Part shown: positions 50,238-62,000 of the stretch, piece by piece
Position numbering within the stretch: the stretch's first letter is position 1
Layout of the letters: each line of letters starts with the position of its first letter
Program-made: the position numbers and the translations under genes
The notes under the pieces: model-generated
What the model was told of the DNA's origin: nothing
Database searches by the model: none
Seen by the model: only the letters and a program-made list of their open reading frames with translations
Assembly: GCA_037349105.1 (NCBI GenBank)
Contig: JAYJMM010000114.1
Location: forward strand, 3,277,501-3,341,500
Source of the DNA: Limnomonas spitsbergensis
Taxonomy: Eukaryota > Chlorophyta > Chlorophyceae > Chlamydomonadales
Direction of reading: 5' to 3'
Length of the DNA stretch: 64,000 nucleotides

Positions 50238-51533
50238 TCTTTTGCACCCACGTCATGTTTTATGGCTGGGGCTAATCTGCTGCACTATGGGGTTCATTCC
50301 CACGCTACTGCTCGGTGGTTGAGTGTTGGTTGCTTGCCCAGGGGGGTCATTGGTTTTTGCTCGCTGTCCTAGCATATTTAGTGCCTGTACCGGTTTACGG
50401 GCACAAGTCCCATGCATCAAATGTGATGCCCCGTTGGACTGTAAAAACTTCACAAAACTTCACAGGTAGCTAGCTGCCACTGTAAGAGTCCACGGCCCTA
50501 GGGGGGCTGTGCTCTCTTAATAAGGACTCACTGTTAGGTAAATCCGCTGAGAACTTGGGTTGACTGAAGGGGACTTGGGACGCGGAGGGCTAGAGAGGGT
50601 TCTAGGATTACTGGACTGAGCTGGAAGGGGACTGGAGGTGCTCTGATGGCACAGGACAGGACTTGTGGATAATATTGGGGCAGTCGGATAATGAGTCCGA
50701 TAGTATCTCTCATGAGACTCCCCGAGGACTAGCAATGAGCTCTTTAATAGGAGGTCGGAGCAGGGTTTAACCTCGCAGGGTTCGGGACTCGGGTACGTCG
50801 TAATCCGTCCACGTGACTTCTTAGTTACGTGAGACGCGATTTGGGACGTCTGGACTGGTAATTCTGTACTAGGTGGTACGTGACCACTACAGCCACCATG
50901 CTGTTGGCCTTGGTAGCCACCCTTGTGCTGCTGGCCTGGGAAGGCTGCGGGTCTCTATTTATCTGCTTTAAGTGGACGTACCTGTCATCCCTATCAGTCA
51001 AGACTTTTTTCTTCACCAGATACCCAATATTCCACAAGATATTCTACCCAACTTTGACCATAAGATCGTCCCAGTATTCCAAGAATTCCCAAGTATGGTG
51101 TGTAAGGTAAGAGGGTCTCTATATTCCAATTTCTTACCTACCGGTATTTGAAACAAGGCTCACAGTTTAAACAAAACACGCCGAAGTAGCGTCCATCTTC
51201 TTATGTCACAATATTGAAGAGTCAAAGTACCGGTCAGTCATTGCATATATCTTTTACAGGTTTGCTGAGTTACAACATGGAATCCAGTAAGTACATGAGT
51301 GTCAGTTCAACATGCATGTGAAGTTTTTACAGTTTATCAGAGCATCACAATTAATGCATGGGACATGTGCCTGTAAACCGGTACAGGCACTTGGTACACT
51401 ATAACAAAAAGAGAAAACCAGTGACCCCCCTGGGCAAGCAACTAGCACACAACCACGACAGTGGCGTGGGAATGAACGCCATAGTGCAGACGATAAGCCC
51501 CAGCCAAAAAATGGACATGGGTGAAAAAATGCA
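50238..51533. mobile_element. 1.3-kb element with about 214-bp terminal inverted repeats
   Basis: The left arm (about 50238-50451) and right arm (about 51316-51533) are reverse complements over more than 200 bp with moderate divergence; shared phrases are ccggtttacgggcac / gtgcctgtaaaccgg and cccaggggggtca / tgacccccctggg. The 865-bp interior has no supported frame. The inner end of the left arm, ttggactgtaaaaacttcac, is identical to 7108-7127 at the end of the LTR-type element. The right arm ends about 15 bp before the stop codon of the membrane-protein gene. The class is uncertain. Confidence 0.7.
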
Positions 51534-51547
51534 TGCGATATAATCGT

Positions 51548-53014
51548 TTACCAGGGCCGAGTTGGGCTCCCATCACCCCCCTCCCCATCCTGGGTGACGG
51601 CCCATGCATTGCCCCGTCGAGCAGCCACACGCGGTCCTCTGGGGCTGGAGCTCATCTCTGCGGCAGCCATGGGGGAGCCAACATCGCTCCTACTCCCATT
51701 TGAAAGGCTGGATTCCTCCCGCCGGTGCGGCCTCAGGTCGCTCCTACTCGCATTTGAAAGGCTGGATTCCTCCCGCCGGTGCGGCCTCAGGCTCCACGGT
51801 TCGGGCGGCGGCGAAGGCTGTATCATGGCAGAGGCCGCAACCTCCCATTGGACACGGGGACTTGCAACTTGGGGCTGCGACCGGGCGGGTGCAAGTGGGC
51901 TTGCCGGGGAGGGGAGCAACGAACCAAGCCTATCCGACAAAGGCCTCACTGCCAGGTTGGATCTGTCAGATCCCGCGGATCTAATAGACCTCGGTTCCGC
52001 GTCCGCAAAGAACGTGTCCAATGCAGGGGACTGTGGGTACGTCCTAGGTGTGGATGAGTATGGACTGGGTGTGGACCTCATGCGCGGCTGGGCCGTCGCG
52101 GCACGGGCCGCTTGATGGTTGCCGTGATCGGGGCTGGCGCTGCCACGCATAGACCTCAGGACCCCACTGATGCCTCCTCCAGCAGCAACTGTGTCCCTGC
52201 AACCGCCGTCGTCCTCCGGATCCGACAAGTCTAAGGAGGAGTCCGAGGTGCTACCCGTGCCGGCGGCTGCGGGTGCCGTCCCGGGTCGCCTAGAGGCAGA
52301 GGGCTTCAAGGCTGGCCATTCCATCTCCTGCTCTAGGCCTGCCTGCTCAACCTGGGGCAGATGGATCTGATGCCGGAGCGGCGATCTCGGCGCGGGGTCT
52401 CCGGTCGCGCCAGAAGAGGTGTCATCGCAGGCCAGCGCCATTTCGTGCGTGGAAGCCTCTATGCCCGCTGCCGTGCACTCCTCATATTCCGGTAGTTTCG
52501 GCGCCTGGTCTGGCCCGCGCATCGCAACCAAGGCGTGCTGCTCATCTCCGGGAACATCGCACCTACTGTCGCCCCTGCCGCCGCTCCGCTCAGGTGGCAC
52601 AAGCATTGGCGGCGCTGCAGTCACGGCCACCCCACCAGCCACAGGGCCAGACGGCCACACTGCCGGTTCCTCCACCTGCTGCTGCCCCAGGCGTTCTGTT
52701 GGCAGCACACCCACCGCCTTGGCCTCCTGCCCACCTTTCCGACCCTCCCACCACTCCTTGAGCTCGGCCCAAATCCACCGGGCTAGCAACACCAGTTTGT
52801 ACAGCTCGTACGCTAGCAGGACAAGGAATGTGAGGGCGAACGCGACCAGCATAATGGCGCAGGCGATTGTGGACCCTGAGCCGCCGTCCTGGGACATGAC
52901 GGCCATGGCGCCGATGAAGATACCTGCCTCCAGCACGTGGGCGGCCACCTCGACCACCATGAGCTTGGTGGAGGCGAAGGGGACCGCAGCTGCCAGGTAA
53001 AGCAGCATCAGGAC
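51548..53014 (-). CDS. Membrane protein gene, last exon
   Basis: Acceptor CCCCTCCAG|GTCCTG, 1,467 nt including TAA (488 residues), phase 0 in. It encodes VLMLLYLAAAVPFASTKLMV, two further membrane segments, the aromatic/basic WIWAELKEWWEGRKGGQ, and a long Ser/Pro-rich tail with a tandem PHRREESSLSN motif. The frame stays open upstream to 55408 only because the 51-bp array has no stops. Confidence 0.7.
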   Translation of the reverse strand, partial: VLMLLYLAAAVPFASTKLMVVEVAAHVLEAGIFIGAMAVMSQDGGSGSTIACAIMLVAFALTFLVLLAYELYKLVLLARWIWAELKEWWEGRKGGQEAKAVGVLPTERLGQQQVEEPAVWPSGPVAGGVAVTAAPPMLVPPERSGGRGDSRCDVPGDEQHALVAMRGPDQAPKLPEYEECTAAGIEASTHEMALACDDTSSGATGDPAPRSPLRHQIHLPQVEQAGLEQEMEWPALKPSASRRPGTAPAAAGTGSTSDSSLDLSDPEDDGGCRDTVAAGGGISGVLRSMRGSASPDHGNHQAARAATAQPRMRSTPSPYSSTPRTYPQSPALDTFFADAEPRSIRSAGSDRSNLAVRPLSDRLGSLLPSPASPLAPARSQPQVASPRVQWEVAASAMIQPSPPPEPWSLRPHRREESSLSNASRSDLRPHRREESSLSNGSRSDVGSPMAAAEMSSSPRGPRVAARRGNAWAVTQDGEGGDGSPTRPW

Positions 53015-56000
53015 CTGGAGGGGTTCAGGGTTAAGGGTTTGCAGTTTAAGGTAAAGCAGCATCAGGACCTGGAGGGGAGTGTTAAGGGTTTGCAGTTTAG
53101 GGTAAAGCAGCATCAGGCCCTGGAGGGGAGTGTTAAGGGTTTGCAGTTTAGGGTAAAGCAGCATCAGGCCCTGGAGGGGAGTGTTAAGGGTTTGCAGTTT
53201 AGGGTAAAGCAGCATCAGGACCTGGAGGGGAGTGTTAAGGGTTTGCAGTTTAGGGTAAAGCAGCATCAGGCCCTGGAGTGGAGTGTTAAGGGTTTGCAGT
53301 TTAGGGTAAAGCAGCATCAGGACCTGGAGGGGAGTGTTAAGGGTTTGCAGTGTTGGGTAAAGCAGCATCAGGACCTGGAGGGGAGTGTTAAGGGTTTGCA
53401 GTTTAGGGTAAAGCAGCATCAGGACCTGGAGGGGAGTGTTAAGGGTTTGCAGTTTAGGGTAAAGCAGCATCAGGACCTGGAGGGGAGTGTTAAGGGTTTG
53501 CAGTTTAAGGCAAAGCAGCATCAGGACCTGGAGGGGAGTGTTAAGGGTTTGCAGTTTAGGGTAAAGCAGCATCAGGACCTGGAGGGGAGTGTTAAGGGTT
53601 TGCAGTTTAAGGTAAAGCAGCATCAGGACCTGGAGGGGAGTGTTAAGGGTTTGCAGTTTAAGGTAAAGCAGCATCAGGACCTGGAGGGGAGTGTTAAGGG
53701 TTTGCAGTTTAGGGTAAAGCAGCATCAGGACCTGGAGGGGAGTGTTAAGGGTTTGCAGTTTAGGGTAAAGCAGCATCAGGACCTGGAGGGGAGTGTTAAG
53801 GGTTTGCAGTTTAGGGTAAAGCAGCATCAGGACCTGGAGGGGAGTGTTAAGGGTTTGCAGTTTAAGGTAAAGCAGCATCAGGCCCTGGAGGGGAGTGTTA
53901 AGGGTTTGCAGTTTAGGGTAAAGCAGCATCAGGCCCTGGAGGGGAGTGTTAAGGGTTTGCAGTTTAGGGTAAAGCAGCATCAGGACCTGGAGGGGAGTGT
54001 TAAGGGTTTGCAGTTTAGGGTAAAGCAGCATCAGGCCCTGGAGTGGAGTGTTAAGGGTTTGCAGTTTAGGGTAAAGCAGCATCAGGACCTGGAGGGGAGT
54101 GTTAAGGGTTTGCAGTGTTGGGTAAAGCAGCATCAGGACCTGGAGGGGAGTGTTAAGGGTTTGCAGTTTAGGGTAAAGCAGCATCAGGACCTGGAGGGGA
54201 GTATTAAGGGTTTGCAGTTTAGGGTAAAGCAGCATCAGGACCTGGAGGGGAGTGTTAAGGGTTTGCAGTTTAGGGTAAAGCAGCATCAGGACCTGGAGGG
54301 GAGTGTTAAGGGTTTGCAGTTTAGGGTAAAGCAGCATCAGGACCTGGAGGGGAGTGTTAAGGGTTTGCAGTTTAAGGTAAAGCAGCATCAGGCCCTGGAG
54401 GGGAGTGTTAAGGGTTTGCAGTTTAGGGTAAAGCAGCATCAGGCCCTGGAGGGGAGTGTTAAGGGTTTGCAGTTTAGGGTAAAGCAGCATCAGGACCTGG
54501 AGGGGAGTGTTAAGGGTTTGCAGTTTAGGGTAAAGCAGCATCAGGCCCTGGAGTGGAGTGTTAAGGGTTTGCAGTTTAGGGTAAAGCAGCATCAGGACCT
54601 GGAGGGGAGTGTTAAGGGTTTGCAGTGTTGGGTAAAGCAGCATCAGGACCTGGAGGGGAGTGTTAAGGGTTTGCAGTTTAGGGTAAAGCAGCATCAGGAC
54701 CTGGAGGGGAGTGTTAAGGGTTTGCAGTTTAGGGTAAAGCAGCATCAGGACCTGGAGGGGAGTGTTAAGGGTTTGCAGTTTAGGGTAAAGCAGCATCAGG
54801 ACCTGGAGGGGAGTGTTAAGGGTTTGCAGTTTAAGGTAAAGCAGCATCAGGACCTGGAGGGGAGTGTTAAGGGTTTGCAGTTTAAGGTAAAGCAGCATCA
54901 GGACCTGGAGGGGAGTGTTAAGGGTTTGCAGTGTTGGGTAAAGCAGCATCAGGACCTGGAGGGGAGTGTTAAGGGTTTGCAGTTTAAGGTAAAGCAGCAT
55001 CAGGACCTGGAGGGGAGTGTTAAGGGTTTGCAGTTTAGGGTAAAGCAGCATCAGGACCTGGAGGGGAGTGTTAAGGGTTTGCAGTTTAAGGTAAAGCAGC
55101 ATCAGGACCTGGAGTGGAGTGTTAAGGGTTTGCAGTTTAGGGTAAAGCAGCATCAGGACCTGGAGTGGAGTGTTAAGGGTTTGCAGTTTAGGGTAAAGCA
55201 GCATCAGGACCTGGAGGGGAGTGTTAAGGGTTTGCAGTTTAGGGTAAAGCAGCATCAGGACCTGGAGGGGAGTGTTAAGGGTTTGCAGTTTAGGGTAAAG
55301 CAGCATCAGGACCTGGAGGGGAGTTTTAAGGGTTTGCAGTTTAGGGTAAAGCAGCATCAGGACCTGGAGGGGAGTTTTAAGGGTTTGCAGTTTAGGGTAA
55401 AGCAGCATCAGGACCTGGAGGGGAGTGTTAAGGTTTGTAGTGTTGGGTAAAGCAGCATCAGGACCTGGAGGGGAGTGTTAAGGTCTGCAGTGTTGGGTAA
55501 AGCAGCATCTGGCCCTGAAGGGGTTAAGGGTTTAGGGTTTGCAGTTTAGAGTACAGCAGCATCAGGCCCTGGAGGGGTTAAGGGTTTAGGGTTTGCAGTT
55601 TAGAGTAAAGTAGCATCAGGCCCTGGAGGGGTTGAGGGTCTAGGGTTTGCAGTTTAGGGTAAAGCAGCGTAAGGACATGTAAGGGTTTTAGGTTTGCAGT
55701 TTACCTGCAACTCCATCCCAGCCAGTTGCCTAGTGCTCATTTGCCTACGTTCAGGTTAAGGGTTTCAGGCTTGCCTGCAACACCACCAGCCCAGCCAGCT
55801 GCCCCCAGCTGCTCATCTGCCTAGGTTCAGGTTAAGGAGTTCGGGCTTACCTGCAACATCAACAGCCCAGCCAGCTGCCCCCAGCTGCTCATGTGCAACC
55901 CGTAGTAGCCAAACACTATCGCACAGGATGCCTTGTGAGAGAAGTTGACAGCCGGGGCGATCAGACGCCACCACTGCTCCCGCAGCTGCTGAGTTGCTGG

Positions 56001-59000
56001 ATCATCCTGGGGGGAGCACAAGAGAGGGGGAATGGGGATTGAAACTAGTCATTTGTTAATCTTTTGTTGCTTCAGCTGCATTCCAGCTAAAACACGGCGT
56101 AGTGCTGAGCTGCTGGATCATCCTGGGGGAGCACAAAAAAGGTATAATGAGGATTGACACTTTTCAATTGTTGATCTTTTGTTGATTTGGCTGCATTTCA
56201 GCTAGAACACGGCGTAGTGCTGAGTCGCTGGATCATCCTGGGGGAGCACAAGAAAGGAAAACAAGTTTGTGCACTCCAGAGGATGCGCGCTTCACAAAAC
56301 AGGGGGGAAAGTATGAAATCAATTCCAAGGTGAATGGATTCCTATCCGTGCCTAGTCAGACACTGCGTAACGTGACACCTCTGAATGAACCGCGGCAAAA
56401 ATTCAGACTCACCCCGAGGACATCAACGAATACGAAATCGAAACGCTCCAGCACTGCATCCGAGGGCGCAAGCTGGGCCAGCATATTGAAACAGAGGACC
56501 CCGCAGCCACCGCTGCTGCCGCCCTCCGCAGCTGCTGTGGGGGTTATCTCCTGTCCTTCCCCGTTCCACACCCGCCACCCCTTGCCCCGGCCGCCGTTGT
56601 CCTTCGGCGTTGAGATGCGCACCCGTGTGGAGGTGGGGACTTGCTCCCGGGCGGAGGCACGCTCCGGCCGCGAAGGCGACGGATGCGATCTCGGTCCCTG
56701 GCCTGGACCTAAACCCATGTGTGGATCCGTTTTCCCAAGGCTGATCTGGCTCAGATCCGGCAATAGTGCTGACCTGGCAACCGTCTGTAAGGGTGCCCTG
56801 GACAGAAGCCCGCCGGCCTCAGGTTCAAACTCCTCCGAGGCCTCTCCCAGGGGCCTGCCACCAGCAACGGAGCCGTCAGCCGGGAGGCCGCTCAGGGCAA
56901 CTGCGTGTGAACGCTCGGCAGCACATCCGTCGACAACAGGAGAGGTGGCGGAGGCTGCAGCGGTGGCAGCCCCCGGGTCGGACGGGCTTTCGGAAATCGA
57001 ATATGTGCGGGAATCAGCCTCGTGGCTCCTCTCCGCGATTGGACCTGGAGAACCAAGATTTGGACACATTCACACATCATTCACACACTAAAAATCCCAA
57101 AGGAAATATCGCACGGAAGACTGGAAGGTAGAACTATAAGCTTTGGATCAAGCGTTGGATCCCCAGATGTGAAGCAAAATGCAGGTGAGGCCAGGGATGG
57201 GCTGCTGAGTGCACACAACCCTGTCCCAGTCAAGATTCAGACGGATTTTGGTGTGGGCGTCAAGGGCAGGCAGATGGCAAACTGGCCATTGACTATTTGT
57301 GATTGGCTGACTTCTGCATTGATCGAGCGTACTGTTTATTGCAAGGTGCTTCAGCTACCATTCGGCTACCATTCAGCTGCATCATAGCCTACGGCCGGCA
57401 AGGCCTGGTGCAGCAAGCCCTTGCTGCTTAAGCCATCGGCCATTGGCCGGTCAAGGTATGGTGCCCAGTGACCCTGGGTTGGCTGCCCAGCACCCCTGGG
57501 TTGGCTGCCCAGTGACCCTGGCTTGTGTGCCCAGTGGACTGTCAAATATGGCATGCTGCACACAATCGAATAGACACGGGCATGCCCCGCCCACCGCACC
57601 TGCTGATCTCATTGGCTGCTGGTGCTGGTGTGGCTCGCCTTTCAGCACCTTCATCATGCCGCTGAGGCTCATGGAGACCCTCTTCATCATGGAGGAGGCC
57701 GGCTGCTGTGCCTGAAATAAAAAACGGATTCGGAATTCGCATCAGATTTGCAAGAGCACGAACTTGCTTGCTGGCACACAAACGCAGGTTCGTGCACTGG
57801 AATGGATGCTTGATGCATCAGGCCACCGGCTTCTGATAGCCGAGTGCAATGTGAGACGCTGATTTCAGAATGGGAATTCAGGGTGCACCATGATGGGTGC
57901 GACATCCTGGGTGCGACGTCATGGGTGCGACATCATGGGTGCCACATCATGGGTGCGACATCATTGGTGCGACATCATTGGTGCGACATCATGGGTGCGA
58001 CATCATTGGTGCCACATCATGGGTGTGCGGCTGCACGCTGCTCCATATGCCCCCAGCCCCCCAGTGGAGCATCGTTCTCTTTTTCCCCTCATTTATTTCC
58101 TTGCTTCTATGCAGGTTTGACATCCTGAGGAATGCCACTTCTGGGACCCAAACACAAGATGGAAGGGGGAAGGGAATCCGGCTGCGCATATGGGTATATA
58201 GCTTGTATCCCCTCCGGTTCGCTCTACCTGGCCCTTTTGCCAAAGGCTGTGGGTGATTGCGTTCAACTTAATAACAACAACATGTGTGCTGATAAACGTT
58301 GCATGCGTCTGATAGTCAAAACGGAGCCAGGCGCAACCGTCAGTGCACTTGGCCGTTATGACATGACATATACAGGCATGACGAAATCCCTCGCTCGCAT
58401 CGTCCTCCCAAAACCCTGTGACCTGGATATGTAGGACAGGCATCATGTAACCTTTTCACTTGCATTCTCCACCCTTAACCCCAAATATGCAGGACAGGCA
58501 TCATGAAACCTTCTCATTTGCATCCTCCACCCTTAACCCTAAATATGCAGGACAGGCATCATGAAATCTTCTCGCTCGCATCTGACGATCAATCAGGAGC
58601 ATCAGGTGCGACTGGCCGTGCGCCTGGCCAGAAAAACAACCTCAACAGCCGACCCCCCTAAATCCTTAATGGGCAGGACAGGCTCTGGGAGATCAAGAAG
58701 TACCCACCCGCCCACCCACCCACCTGCCCACCCACCCTCTCTGCACCCACCCACCCTTTTCTTGGAGGAACGCCGCCTGCGTGCCGCCAGGCCTCCATCC
58801 ATCATGCGGGTCGGGCCGTAGAACTGTTGCCAGTGAGGACCATCCATGTCCCCTTCCTCTGGATTGATCACGCTGCCGCGCTGGTGGGTCGATCCTCGCT
58901 TGTGTGCCAGGGCGTGGTTGGTGAAGGCCACCGATTGCCTGGGCAGTGTCCAGGTCGGGGTTACAAAGTTAACGTTTAGGTTTGGTGTGGAGGATACATT

Positions 59001-62000
59001 CTAGGTTGAATGTTACTTATCATAACATGACGTTTGATGGGTTCAGGTTTGAGGGCTAAGGTTGAGGTTTTGTGGACACGACTGATTGCCTGGGTAGGGC
59101 AATTTGTAGTTTGTTGCTAGGGCTACTGTTTATGTTAATGAACGCCACATATGGCCAGAGCAATCTTGGGGGAGGTGCAGGCGCGTTTGAGACTGGGTTG
59201 TTTGTGTGTGTGTGTGTGTGTTTTGGGCGCTCAAGCAACGCCAGCAGTCAGATTCATTTTCATGACGGTAGCCTAAGTGTAGCTGAATGGTAGCTGAGCA
59301 CAAGCTGACCATCAAAAAACATATCAACAATGGCGTTCTGCTCGGCTAAGGGTCACTCTCACCTGCCAGGCTGGTCACTCTCACCTGTCAGGCTGGTCAC
59401 TCTCACCTGTCAGGCTGGTCACTCTCACCTGTCAGGCTGGTCACTCTCACATGACAGGCTGGTCACTCTCACCTGTCAGGCTGATCACTCTCACCTGTCA
59501 GGCTGGTCACTCTCACCTGTCTGGCTGGTCACTCTCACCTGTCAGGCTGGTCACTCTCACCTGTCAGGCTGGTTAGGGAAGACCATGGCCTCAGCATGGG
59601 GGATCCCGTTCCTTTTGGCCATGGCTGCCGAGGACACGGGTTTGGCCAAGTCATCATGGTCCGCCGCCGTCATCTCTTGAACATGCGTCGGGCCAGTCAT
59701 GCGGCGCATACCGTTGAAAGCTGCAGCACCGACACAGTTGGGAAACAAGCGTCAGGATACGGGTTCTGCCATATGGCATCATCAGTGTCCGCGGCCATAG
59801 ACGGAGTGTGGGGCTAGAAAAAAAATACCAGAATCGAAGGGCTGATAGGCCTCAAACAGAAAGGAAGGAAACCAACCAGCCTTGAGTCCTTGACACTTTG
59901 AGGATAGGCGTCAAAAGGACTGCACAAGGCCACATTCGAGCCGTTGCCATAGGCTTCAAATACCAGAATTGAAGGGCTGATAGGCCTCAAACAGAAAGGA
60001 ACACCCCCTTTACACTTCCAGGGTGGGCGTCCAAGGGACTGCGCAGCGTCAGCAGTCCTCTGGACGCCCAGTGCAAAGGCCACATCCGAGCCTTTGCCAG
60101 AGGCCTCAAATATACCACGCCGGCCACTTGAGGCTGCTGCCTGACACCCTTGACCATCGTCCCCAGACGCGCCCTCGGCCAGACCTGCACCGTTTTTCTG
60201 AACCCTAAACCTTGACGGTAAACGCCATTTTTTTTCTAAAACGTGTGCTATCTCTAGAAATCTGAAAATTACGAGAATGCCCCCGCAGGGCGTATCCCCC
60301 CCCCTCCTCCCTCTCCCCTCCGGACCTGTCACTTTAGGCTGCTGCTTGACGCCCTTGACCATAGTGCTGAGCCGCGTGGACATCCTCTTCATGGCGGAGG
60401 CGATGCTAGCCGTCGCCTACAGAGGGGGAAAACGATAGGCGACAGCGGTTGGGTGAGGAGGGAAATGGATAGGAGACAGGGGTTGGGGGAGGGGGGAAAT
60501 GGATAGGAGACAGAGGTTGGGGGAGGGGGGAAATGGATAGGAGACAGGGGTTGGGGGAGGGGGGAAATGGATAGGAGACAGGAGTTGGGGGAGGAGGGAC
60601 ATGGCTGGCTCCCTGGCCTTAGTGCCATGCGCATGCTGGCAGTACAAATCGGCAAGATACCTTGCTGAGGCTGTTCACACCTCCCTGGTTCACACTGAAC
60701 CCCAACAGCCATTTCTTCCCCCCGAAACCAGCGTTATGCCAGCTGCCTTGGCAGGGCCATACAACTCTGTACCGTACCGTACTGAATTCCAAACTGTATC
60801 GTCCTGTACTGTACCGTACCGTACCGCACGGGACTCCAAACCTTACTGTTCCGTACCGTACTCCAAACCTTGATTAGCAGGACTCTGAACCCTTTCCATG
60901 AAATAAGCCTGGGAAGGGCCTTACAAACCCGAAATCCCGAACCCTCATCTCCCCAAACTGAACATGTTTTATGAAAACGCCTTGACAGGGCCACACAACC
61001 CTCATCAGCAAAAATAAACCTAGGTTAAAAGAGGCGTCTGGGTAGGGTTTTGAGAGCCTAAGCCCCCAACCCTCGACCTGAAACCTCCAATCTGGCCTGC
61101 ATCATGAAAGACTTCTTGACAGAGCCGCACAACCCTGGCACCCTGACCCCGATCAACAAAAATAATTAACTAAACATTGGTGAAACAGATGCCTCTGATA
61201 ATGAAAACCTCCAAGCTGACCTGCATCATGAAGGACGTCTTGACAGGACCGTGAAACTGGTGCCAGTGGGGACCATCCATGTCGCCCTCCTCCTCCTCCT
61301 CCTCCTCCTCTTCGTCGGATTCCGGGGGGCTTGAGGGCTTCATGCGCGCAGCGCTGGGCACCTCGTGGCCGTCATCCGACTCGTGCTCCAGGTCAAGGTA
61401 CGTCGATGCGCGCACAGATGCTTGGTATGCCGCAACCGCCTCCAGCTGCGGGATCTGCTCTTTATCGAACTGGTGGAATGTTTCGGGCTGCAAGCACGTG
61501 CCAGGGGGGGATGGCAGGAGGAGGTTCGCAAGGCAAGTGTGACTGGGGCGTGGAAAGAACGTGCTAGACCATGCTACATGAAGGTGCTCATCCTCTGTTC
61601 TATACAGGTGCAGGCCTTGGTACATTAAGGTACTCCGTAGTGTGTCTTTGCGGGGTCGGGGGCCGTGCTTTTGGGAATTATTTTGCCCTTTTCCCTCCTA
61701 GTGTCCATGTACCGGGCAGCTGATTTTCTGGTTTCCTGCCAGCTCTTTTCTACTTCTGTGGGTTAAGTACCGCTTTTTACGCTTTGGTGGACACATTTGC
61801 AGTCGCTTTGGGGTGGGTTTCTGGCAATAGTGTGCTTGAGCTAGCGGGGTGCCGAGGTGGGGAAACAATTATTTTTGCCTGCACCTATGTTTTCACGCGT
61901 TACGAGTTATTGCGGCTGTGTGAGTACTTGTTGGTCGTTTGCATTTTCCGTCCCCGCTCGCCTTCTCTCAGCTGCCGATGAGGGCCACCCGGCTGTTTTT

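Noticed and set aside
53015..55408. N-terminal extension of the last membrane-protein exon into the array (LQTLNTPLQVLMLLYPK repeats)
   Set aside because: The unit contains the intron end and acceptor, and the upstream exon joins in phase at 53014; the extension is best read as intron. In-frame use of upstream acceptors remains possible and is listed as a finding.
52937..55450. Plus-strand open frame of 837 codons (VKQHQDLEGSVKGLQFR repeats)
   Set aside because: It is the antisense of the 51-bp acceptor array, where a multiple-of-3, stop-free unit keeps both strands open; no other protein feature is present.
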